A stretch of 64,000 bases of DNA from assembly GCF_017654505.1 (NCBI RefSeq), contig NC_054538.1, positions 47,632,489-47,696,488 on the forward strand. The letters run 5' to 3'. The position numbers were made by a program, and so were the translations under genes. The notes beneath the pieces are model-generated. The model was not told the DNA's origin. It searched no databases and worked only from the letters and a program-made list of their open reading frames with translations. Positions 9,756 through 21,562 of the stretch are shown piece after piece (the stretch's first letter is position 1; the number at the start of each line of letters is the position of its first letter). Source of the stretch: Polyodon spathula (lineage: Eukaryota > Chordata > Actinopteri > Acipenseriformes > Polyodontidae).

Positions 9756-12700
9756 ATGGACCGCAACGCGCTGGCGGAGTTGCTGCAGGCACTGGAGACC
9801 AGACGGGATGCAGAGGAGAGACGGAGGGAGGAGCGCTATACGGCGCTCATTGAACGGGTAGGGCTGATCGTTGCTGCAGGAGCGACCCCTACCGGAACAT
9901 CATTGATGTCGGCCCCGAAGGCACGGGCCATGAAAATGACGGCGGAGGATGATCCGGAGGCATTTTTGGTGGCGTTCGAGCGGCTGGCAACCGCGGCGGG
10001 ATGGCCTCGGGAGTTCTGGGCAAGCCAGCTAGGACCTTGCCTGATCGGGGAAGCGCAGGCAGCTTACCAAGCCCTGAGCGACCAGTACGCCACTGACTAT
10101 GACCTAGTCAAGCAGGCTATCCTCCGTCGTCTCAACATCACCGCGGAGACCCACCGGACGCGGTTCCGCGAGTACCGGAGAGCCCCGGAGACACGCCCCA
10201 GGGTGGTGGCACAGCGGTTGTGCGACCACATGGTCCATTGGCTGACCCCAGAGAAGAAGACCGCTCAACAAATGGGGGAAGCCATTGTGGTGGAACAATT
10301 CTGCCATGTGGTCGGCGCCGAAACTCAGGCGTGGGTACGGCGCCACAACCCTGACACCCTGGAGGAGGCGGTCAAATTGGCCGAAGATTTTGAGGACTCT
10401 TTGACGTCAGCCCGGGTCGGGATCCTGTCAGCCCCTGCCCTGCTCAGGAACCAACCTCTCCCTCCCTCTCCTCCAACACCACCACCATCACCCTCGGTCC
10501 CGGCACCCAGACCTCCCAGACCGCCGACCCCGTTGGGCCCCCTTGCCTCCCCCCCATGGAGACCGAGGATGGCCCCCAGCTGGGGTAGAGGTGTTGCCCC
10601 TGCCCCGTTGCCCTACCAGCAGCGGGACAGATATTTAACCTATGCCCCCTCTGTCCCTCCACTCTGTTTTAGGTGTAACCAGCCAGGACATAGGGCCAGG
10701 TCATGCCCCGCTGCTATGGAGTGTGACGTGGCTGCATGCAACTGGACACCTGGAACGGGTAAGCAGGGGGAAAACGGTTGGGAGGGGCCCTGTCTGATTG
10801 ACGTGGTTTTAGGGAATGTGAAAACCCACGCGTTAGTGGACACAGGGTGTGAGCAGACCTTGATCAGGACAGCTCTCTTGGGCGGTATGTCGTGGCGGCC
10901 ACAAGGTCAGGTGGCCATCTCCTGTATCCATGGAGACACGGCGGCATACCCCACCCTAAAAGTATATTTATCGGTAGGACCGATAAAACGTCACCTTGTA
11001 GTCGGGGTGGCGGAAAGGTTGCCGCACCCAGTTATTCTGGGCCGAGACTGGCCAAAATTCAAAGAATTGGTGCAAATAATGGCAGTCTCAGCCACACACG
11101 TAAACGTGGCAGAAAAAGGGAAAAAGGAACGGATTGGTGATGTGTTTCCTTTTCATCCTGAAATGTTTTCCCCTCTGTTCCGTCCTAGAAAAACAAATAA
11201 GGAGAGACGGACCGCGAAATGGGAGGGAGCGTCTTTGAGACAAGGCTGGGGTCTGGTGGGAGAGTGCTGTAATGGTAACAAACGCCAGTCGAAGGGAGTG
11301 GGAACGCAGTGCGACCGAGAGAGCGAGGTTACTGGGCCGACTAGGGCAGAGGTTATTCCAGCCCCTCTCAATATACCGGACCCGTGGTACTCAAGCGCGG
11401 ACCTAGTGTGGGGCCAAAAGAACGACCCGTCACTGGTGCACGCTTGGGGGCAGGTCCGGTCCATTGAAGGTAAGGATGTTGATGGCGCTGGGCCGCTAGT
11501 ATATCCACATTTCAGTATAAAGGGGCAATTACTATATAGGGTAAACCTAGCCGCGGGCACAGGACAGCCTGTAACACAATTATTGGTTCCCCCGTCTTGT
11601 CGGACCGAGGTCATGAGGCTGGCGCATGATATCCCTTTTGCGGGGCACCTCGGAGCCGAGAAGACGAGGGAGCGAATATTGGCTCGATTCTATTGGCTCG
11701 GTCTTCATACTGATGTGTCGAAATATGTAGCCACATGCCCAGACTGCCAGCGAGTAGCGCCAGGTCGAGTGCGCCCCGCTCCTTTGGTCCCACTGCCGAT
11801 TATTTCCACTCCGTTCGAGCGCATTGCAATGGACATAATGGGCCCTTTGCTACCTTCTGACTCTGGGTATACGCATATATTAGTAGTGGTGGATTATGCA
11901 ACGCGATACCCAGAGGCAGTTCCATTGAGGTCCACTAGTGCAGCTGCAATAGCCACCGAGTTAGCGCACATTATGGCTAGAGTAGGGATCCCCAAGGAGA
12001 TTTTGACTGATCACGGAACCAATTTTTTGTCCAATACGTTACAGCAGGTGTACAAAATATTAAAAATACGTCCCATCAGGACGTCCGTTTATCATCCACA
12101 ATCGGACGGTTTGGTTGAACGTTTTAATCAGACCTTAAAGTCGATGCTGAGGCGATTTGTAACACAGGAGCAGAAACATTGGGCATCGCTTCTTCCCTAC
12201 CTCCTTTTTGCGGTGAGAGAAGTGCCGCAGAGTTCAACGGGGTTCTCCCCCTTTGAGCTCCTGTACGGCCGGCAGCCTCGCGGCATTCTCGACCTGCTGA
12301 GGGAGGGGTGGGAGGAGCACAAAGGCTCGTCTAAAAATGTAGTGAAGTATGTGCTCCTACTACGAGATCGGCTGGATTTGGTCGGTCGTTTGGCCCAAGA
12401 CAACCTCAGATCGGCTCAGCACCGACAACAGCAGCATTACAACAAAAATGCACGGATTCGAACCTTTCGACCAGGGGACAAGGTAATGCTGCTACTTCCC
12501 TCATCTGAATCGAAACTGTGTGCTAAATGGCAGGGGCCGTATGAGGTGATTCGGGCTATAGGGAAAGTAAATTATGAAATTAGACAGCCCGATCGCCGAA
12601 ATGAACGTGAAATTTATCATGTCAATTTATTAAAGCCCTGGCAGGCAAGGGAGGTCTTATTTATAGCCCCAGGCAATATGGAGGATGATTTAGGTCCCTG

Positions 12701-14351
12701 TTCAGAGACCCCGAGCACAAGAGCGATTTCTATGGGGGAACAATTGGTTCCGGATCAGCAAAGAGAGCTGCGTAAGCTTATTGAGGAGTTCAGCGATGTT
12801 TTTTCTGACGTGCCCGGCAGGACAAACTTAGTTGAATATGACATTATCTCTCCACCAGGTGTCACAGTGCGAGAGAGACCGTACCGGATCCCGGAAAGTC
12901 GACGAAGTGGCGTTCGCAAAGAGGTATGGGATATGCTCGAGCTTGGGGTGATTGAGCCTTCCAGGAGCGAGTGGTGCAGTCCGATCGTCATAGTGGCTAA
13001 GAAAGACGGCACCAACCGCTTCTGTGTGGATTTCAGAAAGGTGAACGCTATTGCTAAGTTCGATGCATATCCCATGCCTCGGGTCGACGAACTTTTAGAC
13101 AGACTGGGAAAAGCGAGGTTTATTTCCACTCTGGACCTGACGAAGGGATATTGGCAAATCCCTTTAACCCGCAGCTCCAGAGAGAAAACCGCATTTTCAA
13201 CACCAGAAGGGCTGTTCCACTTTAAAACCATGCCGTTTGGGCTACATGGTGCGCCCGCTGCCTTTCAGAGACTGATGGACCAGGTTTTACGCCCACATCA
13301 TGAATATGCAGCAGCGTATATTGATGACGTGGTGATTTACAGCTCCACCTGGCGAGAGCATTTGGCTAGGGTTGCAGCCGTTCTTCAGTCTCTAAGGGCA
13401 GCCCGGCTGACAGCTAACTTGAGGAAATGTGCGTTTGCCAAAACAGAGACTCAATATTTGGGATTTTTAATGGGGAATGGAAGGGTGAGACCTGTAGTCA
13501 CCAAAATCCAGGCTTTGGTTGATGCAGCGATCCCCAAAACCAAGACTCAGGTGAGGTCACTACTGGGCTTAGCCGGTTATTACCGCCGCTTCATCCCCGA
13601 GTACGCCACAGTGGTTAACCCGTTAGTCGACCTCACCAAAAAGAGTGCTCCAAATTTAATTAAATGGTCAGCTGAGTGTCAGGGAGCGTTTGATACTATT
13701 AAGCGTACACTTTGCCAGGCCCCCACTCTTATTACTCCAGATTTCACCAAGAGATTCATCCTCCACACCGACGCATCGAATGTAGGTTTGGGTGCAGTCT
13801 TGTCCCAAAAAGTAGCTGGAGTAGAACACCCGATATTATACCTCAGTAAAAAAATGTTACCTCGGGAACGCAACTACTCCGTAGTCGAAAAAGAGTGTTT
13901 GGCCATTAAATGGGCTACTCACTCTTTACGATACTACCTGCTGGGACACTCATTCGATCTGGTCACAGACCACGCCCCACTCAAGTGGTTAAGCACAATG
14001 AAGGACAGCAATGCCCGGATAACTCGGTGGTATCTGGCATTGCAGCCCTTCATGTACCACATGGTACACCGTGCGGGGAAAGACCACCAAAATGCGGATT
14101 ATTTTTCCCGGGAGGGGGGAGTAATGGGGAAGGTAGATTTAGCCGAGTGTTCCTTCGGCTCCACTCTGAGCGGTGGGATATGTGACGGAAAGATGAGTTC
14201 TGGTGATAAATCTTCCTCCCAACCTGTGAGGGCGCTAAAGAACGGGAGGAGAAGTATCTGGAAGGGCTGGCCTGACAGTTCGTTTCCGGGTCAGGGAAGT
14301 GGGTCAGCCTGGATGGAAGCGCGACTCTGTTGTAAGACCGTATTGATTTGA
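9756..14351 (+). CDS. Gag-Pol polyprotein, order Gag-PR-INT-RT-RH (element 1)
   Basis: An unbroken frame of 1531 residues from the ATG at 9756 (an in-frame ATG at 9726 lies inside the LTR, so the later one is preferred). Order with rough residues: Gag; a CCHC knuckle CFRCNQPGHRARSC near 302; protease with VDTGCEQTLI near 360; integrase HHCC zinc motif at 628-670, then catalytic Asp in MDIMGPL near 692, Asp in LTDHGTNF near 750 and Glu in SDGLVERFNQ near 786 (D-35-E); then RT with YIDDVVIY near 1187; RNase H with LHTDASNVG near 1336 and VTDHAPLKWL further on. All key residues are present. No stop separates gag from pol. The frame passes the polypurine region and stops 171 bases inside the 3' LTR. 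Gag coats RNA, protease matures the polyprotein, RT-RNase H makes cDNA and integrase inserts it. Confidence 0.93.
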   Translation: MDRNALAELLQALETRRDAEERRREERYTALIERVGLIVAAGATPTGTSLMSAPKARAMKMTAEDDPEAFLVAFERLATAAGWPREFWASQLGPCLIGEAQAAYQALSDQYATDYDLVKQAILRRLNITAETHRTRFREYRRAPETRPRVVAQRLCDHMVHWLTPEKKTAQQMGEAIVVEQFCHVVGAETQAWVRRHNPDTLEEAVKLAEDFEDSLTSARVGILSAPALLRNQPLPPSPPTPPPSPSVPAPRPPRPPTPLGPLASPPWRPRMAPSWGRGVAPAPLPYQQRDRYLTYAPSVPPLCFRCNQPGHRARSCPAAMECDVAACNWTPGTGKQGENGWEGPCLIDVVLGNVKTHALVDTGCEQTLIRTALLGGMSWRPQGQVAISCIHGDTAAYPTLKVYLSVGPIKRHLVVGVAERLPHPVILGRDWPKFKELVQIMAVSATHVNVAEKGKKERIGDVFPFHPEMFSPLFRPRKTNKERRTAKWEGASLRQGWGLVGECCNGNKRQSKGVGTQCDRESEVTGPTRAEVIPAPLNIPDPWYSSADLVWGQKNDPSLVHAWGQVRSIEGKDVDGAGPLVYPHFSIKGQLLYRVNLAAGTGQPVTQLLVPPSCRTEVMRLAHDIPFAGHLGAEKTRERILARFYWLGLHTDVSKYVATCPDCQRVAPGRVRPAPLVPLPIISTPFERIAMDIMGPLLPSDSGYTHILVVVDYATRYPEAVPLRSTSAAAIATELAHIMARVGIPKEILTDHGTNFLSNTLQQVYKILKIRPIRTSVYHPQSDGLVERFNQTLKSMLRRFVTQEQKHWASLLPYLLFAVREVPQSSTGFSPFELLYGRQPRGILDLLREGWEEHKGSSKNVVKYVLLLRDRLDLVGRLAQDNLRSAQHRQQQHYNKNARIRTFRPGDKVMLLLPSSESKLCAKWQGPYEVIRAIGKVNYEIRQPDRRNEREIYHVNLLKPWQAREVLFIAPGNMEDDLGPCSETPSTRAISMGEQLVPDQQRELRKLIEEFSDVFSDVPGRTNLVEYDIISPPGVTVRERPYRIPESRRSGVRKEVWDMLELGVIEPSRSEWCSPIVIVAKKDGTNRFCVDFRKVNAIAKFDAYPMPRVDELLDRLGKARFISTLDLTKGYWQIPLTRSSREKTAFSTPEGLFHFKTMPFGLHGAPAAFQRLMDQVLRPHHEYAAAYIDDVVIYSSTWREHLARVAAVLQSLRAARLTANLRKCAFAKTETQYLGFLMGNGRVRPVVTKIQALVDAAIPKTKTQVRSLLGLAGYYRRFIPEYATVVNPLVDLTKKSAPNLIKWSAECQGAFDTIKRTLCQAPTLITPDFTKRFILHTDASNVGLGAVLSQKVAGVEHPILYLSKKMLPRERNYSVVEKECLAIKWATHSLRYYLLGHSFDLVTDHAPLKWLSTMKDSNARITRWYLALQPFMYHMVHRAGKDHQNADYFSREGGVMGKVDLAECSFGSTLSGGICDGKMSSGDKSSSQPVRALKNGRRSIWKGWPDSSFPGQGSGSAWMEARLCCKTVLI

Positions 14352-14915
14352 AAGGTAAACGAGAGGCAGCTGCAAGTAATAAGGCAGCTGCAACCGTTTA
14401 TCTCGATATCATGCGGGATTACATATAGGGGCCAGGGTAACGCTGGTCTTTTCCTTCGTTTGGGTAAATGTTCGGAGAGAGAAGGAGCGAGAGAGGAGCT
14501 CTCGTTGTTGCAGAGAATTACGTGTTGTGTATTGTTGTGTTTGTTTTGTAATTGTCTGCGTTTTGCACCACCAGACAGTTAACTCACCTATCCGGAGCTG
14601 TCGACCAGGGTCAGCACAATCCGGATCACCACTGCACGGAACCGTCACGAAATATAGTGTCTTCACCCACCACAAGCACGTCTGCACTCACCCAGGACTG
14701 GTGACCGTGTGTTCGTTTTGTTCGGGACTGTGTCTGTGTTATTGCTATCCCCGTGCTTTACACATTGTTGTGTATAGCCGGGGATTTATTATTTAACGGT
14801 CACCAGACCTGGATTATAAATAAAAGCACCTTTTCACTGGAAACTGTTGTCTGCCTGTCACTCCTGCATCGCATCACCGTTATACCTGTTCCCCTCCACT
14901 AGCCACTTTGCCACA
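14181..14915 (+). repeat. 3' LTR of element 1
   Basis: 735 bases, matching the 5' LTR. The first 171 bases (U3) also encode the C-terminal tail of the polyprotein. Followed by the target duplication GTCCC. Confidence 0.95.
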
Positions 14916-14993
14916 GTCCCTCACCTGTAATTGAACTCACAACACTCCAGTCAGGAGCACAGTGCTCTAACCGCTACTCCATAGATGCTGCAA
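14916..14993 (-). repeat. tRNA-derived SINE, head half
   Basis: The minus strand reads 'ggagtagcggttagagcact' (box A-like) and 'gtgagttcaattac' (box B-like), the tRNA-related head of a fish SINE. It pairs with the tail half at 8885-8998 and was separated from it by element 1. Confidence 0.7.
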
Positions 14994-15082
14994 GTGAAGG
15001 ATCACTAGTGTCTTGTTGTATAACTAAATCTCGGCAGTTTCCGACAAATTTTTCTAACTTGTATGAGGAACTACCATTCCTC

Positions 15083-15475
15083 TTAACCCTTTGCGGTCCA
15101 ATGTCGGACCAGGTCCGACATTACGATTTTCCCATTCCAGTCCGATATCGGACCCTGTCTGACATCATCGAAAAGAGGTAAAGCACAGGTCTCTAGTCGT
15201 TTTTTTCCCTGGAAAAAGCCGAGAAAACCAATGGTCAAATGAAACCAAAAAAAAGGGGCGTGTGAGCAATAGCCCTAGGAGCTGCACCACACACAGATAA
15301 GCAGACATAAACAAAGGAGGTAGCTGCTTCCGCATCCAGCGCTTAAAGAATATCACAGACATTTGCAGAGCTTTTTGAGATGTTATAGTAATAAAATAAT
15401 GACTTGGATCACATTATTGAGGAGTTTGGTGATAACGAGTGATCAGGAGATGATTTATCAGTAAAAAATAGTTAT
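15083..15475 (+). mobile_element. piggyBac-like end, truncated
   Basis: TTAA at 15083-15086 is followed by CCCTTTGCGGTCC, a typical vertebrate piggyBac-type terminus, and by subterminal inverted 'gtccgacatt'-like motifs. Near 15400 a short reading LDHIIEEFGDNE, with a stop, resembles an acidic transposase N-terminus. The element is cut off by the Tc1-like element that begins at about 15486. Confidence 0.6.
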
Positions 15476-15485
15476 ATATATATAC

Positions 15486-17140
<1,655 letters not shown>

Positions 17141-17142
17141 AT

Positions 17143-17860
17143 TGTGGCAAAGTGGTTGGTAAGGGGAACAGATGTCGCGGTGATGCGGTGCAGGAGTGAT
17201 GAACAGACAACAGTGATTCAGTGAATAAGTGCTTTATTGCTCTTTTCCAGGTCTGGCGACCGTCAAAAACAATAAATCCCCGGCAATACACAACAATGTG
17301 TAAAGCACGGGGATAATGAAAACAAGGGCACAGTCCCGAACAAAAACAACGGTACGGTCACCAGTCCTGGGTGATCGAAAACGTGCAGGTGCTCAGTGCA
17401 GTGGTGCTCCGGATAGTGCTCTCCTTTCGACAGCTCCGGAGATGTGCGTTAACTGTCTATTAGTGCGACAAAGACAGACAATTACAGACAGACAGAAAAT
17501 AACACACAGCACGTACAACACTCTTCACAAATACTCTCTGAGAGCTCCTCTCTCAGTCCTTCTCTCCTAACGTTAACCCAAACAAAGGAAAAGATCAGCG
17601 TTACCCTGGCCCCTATATGTAATCCCGCATGATATCGAGGTAAACGGTTGCAGCTGCCTTATTACTTGCAGCTGCCTCTCGTTTACCTTTCAAATCAATA
17701 CGGTCTTACAACAGAGTCACGCTTCTCTCCAGGCTGACCCACTTCCCTGACCCGGAAACGAACTGTCAGGCCAGCCCTTCCAGATACTTCTCCTCCCGTT
17801 CTTTAGCGCCCTCACAGGTTAGGAGGAAGATTCATCACCAGAACTCATCTTTCCATCACA
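17143..17860 (-). repeat. solo LTR of the element 1 family
   Basis: 718 bases that are the reverse complement of the element 1 LTR with scattered differences. No internal sequence is attached, so LTR-LTR recombination has probably removed it. GTAT flanks both sides (17139-17142 and 17861-17864); a full 5-bp duplication is obscured by the flanking repeat. Confidence 0.92.
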
Positions 17861-17861
17861 G

Positions 17862-17865
<4 letters not shown>

Positions 17866-17924
<59 letters not shown>
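17866..17924. repeat. (TA)n microsatellite
   Basis: A 59-base TA run immediately after the solo LTR. It is likely the other half of the TA tract into which that LTR element inserted. Confidence 0.95.
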
Positions 17925-17926
<2 letters not shown>

Positions 17927-17929
17927 GGA

Positions 17930-19142
17930 ACGAACGATTAGTGTTCTATTGAGCCAATGTTTGCCTTCAGACAGATGTGACTGGACGACAGAATTGGTGA
18001 AACAGTAAGTTCTCTTTATTCATTTACACAATTGATTAATTAAACCAACAAAACAAAAATAAACAAAAGAAAGCCTGGCTGCTCTGGGCTCTAACTACAC
18101 GCTCTTTTGTTTCCCTGTCTAGCCCTGTAGAAGCTTATCTTCTGACAGGTAAAAAGTCCCATTCCAGGATCAACCAGGATTTAACACAGTCCTTCAGGCC
18201 AGCGGTAAGTAGTGGTAGGGTTTATAATCCTTTTCCTTTTCACAGGTTACTTTCCAGCACACGCTGTCAGGTAAGTCTTTCCCTGGAGACCAGTCCTGCC
18301 TGAACATTCAAGCCGAACAGGTTCTGTTTGAAACCGCCAGGTAAGTATCACGTTACAGTCCTGGATAGGGTTTTAAATGTATCACTTTGGATTCACTATT
18401 TGTAAATAGCTTTAACCACACAGTTGTTTCCCCCAGCCTCTAACCTCTATACAGCGATCCTCTTTCAAAATAAACAAACAGTCTTCTTAAACAAACAAAG
18501 GTCAGGCCCGTTATTTTCCTCAGTGATTCCTTTTAAAAACCAAACATACCGCCGAGTTTTCTTTAAGCACAGTCATGTTCCTACACGGCCTTTAATATTA
18601 ACTAAAGCAGTTACTAAAGCAGTTACTGTAGTTTCCAGCGTTCCAGCCCTGTACCCGCTGAGGTTTACACCAGCAATAAATATAGAATAAAATGATGTAA
18701 TTGCTGTACTCACTCGGTTTTGCTGTACAAGGTTCTTTCCACCCACACAGGTAAGTAATTCCACAAAAGGTTAGCACCCAGTCTGAACAGTAGGCTCCCT
18801 TGTTCCAGCTGGACCCATACACTGTTACTTTTGTTTTCCAAGCACGGTTCCATATACAGACAGGTTGCCACACTGTATCCAAAAAGCTCCATTCTACCAT
18901 CAACCCCCGTCTTCTCTCTAAGACTGAAGTTGAAATACTGTTTACAATTTTCATTTTACGGCCTCACCGCTAGCTTACTCCAAGCCCTTGCACCCATGTC
19001 TTTTATATGCTGAACCAGTTCTTGGGTCTCCATACTTCCTGTCTGTTTCTGGGAAATGGAGTTTTGTAATCCTCATGAACTATTCCTATTGTGAATATTC
19101 TTTCACTGATTTTCCTTACGTGAGGGGAGTGTAAGCCTCCCC
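17930..19142 (-). repeat. probable 3' LTR region of the degraded gypsy element
   Basis: Non-coding sequence directly downstream, on the minus strand, of the RNase H end at about 19143-19200. An LTR would be expected here; no second copy exists in the window, so its limits are not proven. It contains several spaced 'caggtaagt'-like motifs on the plus strand (18201-18210, 18268-18276, 18338-18346, 18748-18756). Confidence 0.4.
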
Positions 19143-20262
19143 ACGTTGCTGATAACTTCTCCCCATAAATGCACATATCCTTCAGCTCAAACCTACCAGG
19201 TCGAGCAACCTTCCTACCCCCACGATGTACTCTTGATAACCCGTCAGCCTTTGCATTTTTCGCCCCACTTCTATGCTCGATTTTAAATTTATATTGTTGT
19301 AGGGCCAAAAACCACATGGTTGCCTTTGCATTCGTCTCTTTGTTTTCCTTCATCCATTTCATTAGTTAATGATCTGTGACTATTGTGAATTCCCAGCCCA
19401 ACAAGTAGTATTTCAATGTTTCCACTGCCCACTTTACAGCCAAACATTCTTTTTCAACTACTGCATACCTTGTTTCTTGGTAGTAGCTTCCGGCTAAGAT
19501 ACATAGTTGGATGTTCTTTGCCTTCAAACGTTTGGGACAGAACCGCACTGACCCCCACTTCCGAGGCATCAGTTTGTACAATAAACCTTTTGTTAAAATC
19601 AGGAACCATTAGCACTGGACCACTACACAAGATTGTTATGATTTTTTTAAATGCTGTGTTCTCTTCCGACCATCATACTTTGTTTGGTTCGGACTTCTTA
19701 GTAGAATTTGTCAGGGGTGCTGCTATCGCCGAGAACTCGGGTACAAATCAGCGGTAATATCCCGCTAATCCCGGGAATGCTCGTACCTGTTTCTTATAGC
19801 TGGGAATCGGCCAAGATTTTAAGGTAGCCTCTTTATTTAACTGTGGTTTTATGACACCTCCCCCTACCACAAACCCCAAATACTTTGCCTCTTTTAGGCC
19901 TACATAGCATTTTTCCAGGTTTGCTGTGAGGTCTGCCTCTCTGAGAGCTTGTAAGACCTGGTTAACCCTCGGTAAATGTTCCTCCCACCCCACTGAGAAG
20001 ATCACAATATCATCAATATAAGCTGACGCGTACTCACTGTGAGGTCTTAACACCATGTCCATGAGCCTTTGGAAGGTTGCTGGCGCTCCATGTACCCCGA
20101 AGGGCATAACCTTATATTGGTAAAACCCTTAGGCATTGAGAACACTGTTTTCTCCCTAGAACTTGGGTTTAGAGGGATTTGCCAGTAACCTTTTGTGAGG
20201 TCTAATGTGGACAGGTATTGCGCTTTACAGAGTCTTTCAATCAACTGGTCTACCCGAGGCAT
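19143..20262 (-). pseudogene. gypsy RT-RNase H, broken
   Basis: RT begins within MPRVDQLIERL at 20262, has lost its N-terminal part and carries TLDLTKGYWQIPL, MPFGVHGAPATFQRLMD and the catalytic YIDDIVIF. A frameshift lies near 20120. RNase H follows, broken near 19750 and 19580, with [20 protein letters not shown], a VTDH motif and the LALQQYKFKIEHRSGAKN block. Not functional. Confidence 0.82.
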
Positions 20263-21265
20263 TGGGTATGAGTTGAATTTCGAGAGAACCAGATTTAATT
20301 GTCTGTATAATTTACCAGTCCCATGGCTTCAGGTATTTCATAGGGTCCCTGCCACTGGGTAAACATCTTCGTGGTGGGAGTGGGAACTAAAACCCCAGGC
20401 TTAAATACAGGTGTTCTAGCTGATTTATTATAGTGATATGCTTGTTTAGCTTGTGCTTTCTCTAAGTGTTCTCGTACTATAGGGTTCACTCGATCAATGC
20501 GGTCCTGCATTTGTAGGATATAATCCACCATGTTCCTGCCTCGAGGGGTCTGAGTCTCCCAGGTCTCTTTGGTGATATTTAATATTCCACGAAAACCCAT
20601 TGGAAGCCTGGGGAACCTCCTGTACTGCAAATATTAGATAGGGAAGAAGCAGGTCCCAATTTTTCCCTATCACTTTCCTGAGCATTGCTTTCAATGTTTT
20701 ATTAAAACATTCCACGAGACCATCGGTTTGCGGATGGTAAACGGAGGTTCTATTGGAACCAATTTGTATTACAATAATCCTGCACCACTTTATTTATAAA
20801 CGGCGTACCCTGTTCCGTAAAGATTTCCTTTGGGATGCCCAGTCTCGAAAAAACCTTGGTCAATTATTTACTATAGTTTTTGACACAGTATTACGCAGTG
20901 GAATAGGTTTGGGATAGCATGTTGCATAGTCTAGAATTACTAAGATATAGTCGTGTCCTTGGGCTGATCTATGGAGTGGTCCTACCAGAGCCATAGCAAT
21001 CTGTTCAAAGGGTATATCTAGAATAGGCATGATCTGTAGGGGTGCCCTAGATGAGGCTGAGGACTAGCTCGCTGACAAATCGGGCAGGATTTACAGAAAT
21101 GATCCACATTCTTCCTTACCCCTATCCAATAAAACCTCTGCAAGATTCTGTCAAGTGTTCTGTCAGTAGCTAGATGTGTGCCCAACAAGTGACTATGCGC
21201 TAGTTTCATCACTTGGTGTCTAAAGGAGGGGGGAACCAATAACTGTTCTACCGTGTTACCTTTGT

Positions 21266-21562
21266 TCGACCCAAGGGACTTTTTCAGCCTGAAAAAAGAA
21301 ACAAGGACCAGGGGTCACAAATGGAGTTTAGAAAAAGGGGCATTCAGAACAGAAAATAGGAGACACTTTTTTACACAGAGAATTGTGAGGGTCTGGAATC
21401 AACTCCCCAGTAATGTTGTTGAAGCTGACACCCTGGGATCCTTCAAGAAGCTGCTTGATGAGATTCTGGGATCAATAAGCTACTAACAACCAAACGAGCA
21501 AGATGGGCCGAATGGCCTCCTCTCGTTTGTAAACTTTCTTATGTTCTTATGTTCTTATGTTC
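21266..21562 (+). repeat. CR1-type LINE 3' end inserted in the gypsy element
   Basis: A 5'-truncated CR1 copy. It encodes the intact end of ORF2 (RDFFSLKKETRTRGHKWSLE to LLDEILGSISY, stop at 21484-21486) and ends in 'ttcttatg' repeats. Gypsy coding sequence lies on both sides in the opposite orientation, so the CR1 is younger than the gypsy copy. Confidence 0.9.

Larger units (their letters stand above)
8994..14920 (+). mobile_element. intact Ty3/gypsy-related LTR retrotransposon with INT before RT (Gmr1-like), element 1
   Basis: Complete element: 735-bp LTRs at both ends, target duplication GTCCC (8994-8998 and 14916-14920), a primer-binding site after the 5' LTR and one uninterrupted gag-pol frame. 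Domain order is Gag, protease, integrase, RT, RNase H, whereas ordinary gypsy elements place integrase last. This order was described for Gmr1-type elements. The LTRs differ at about four positions by eye (near 9090, 9172-9175 and 9473), so the insertion is recent. It sits inside a SINE. Confidence 0.93.

Noticed and set aside
12755..13231. 158-residue minus-strand frame inside element 1
   Set aside because: It is a shadow of the conserved RT coding sequence on the plus strand; the similar shadow at 29754-30101 lies over the same RT region of element 2.
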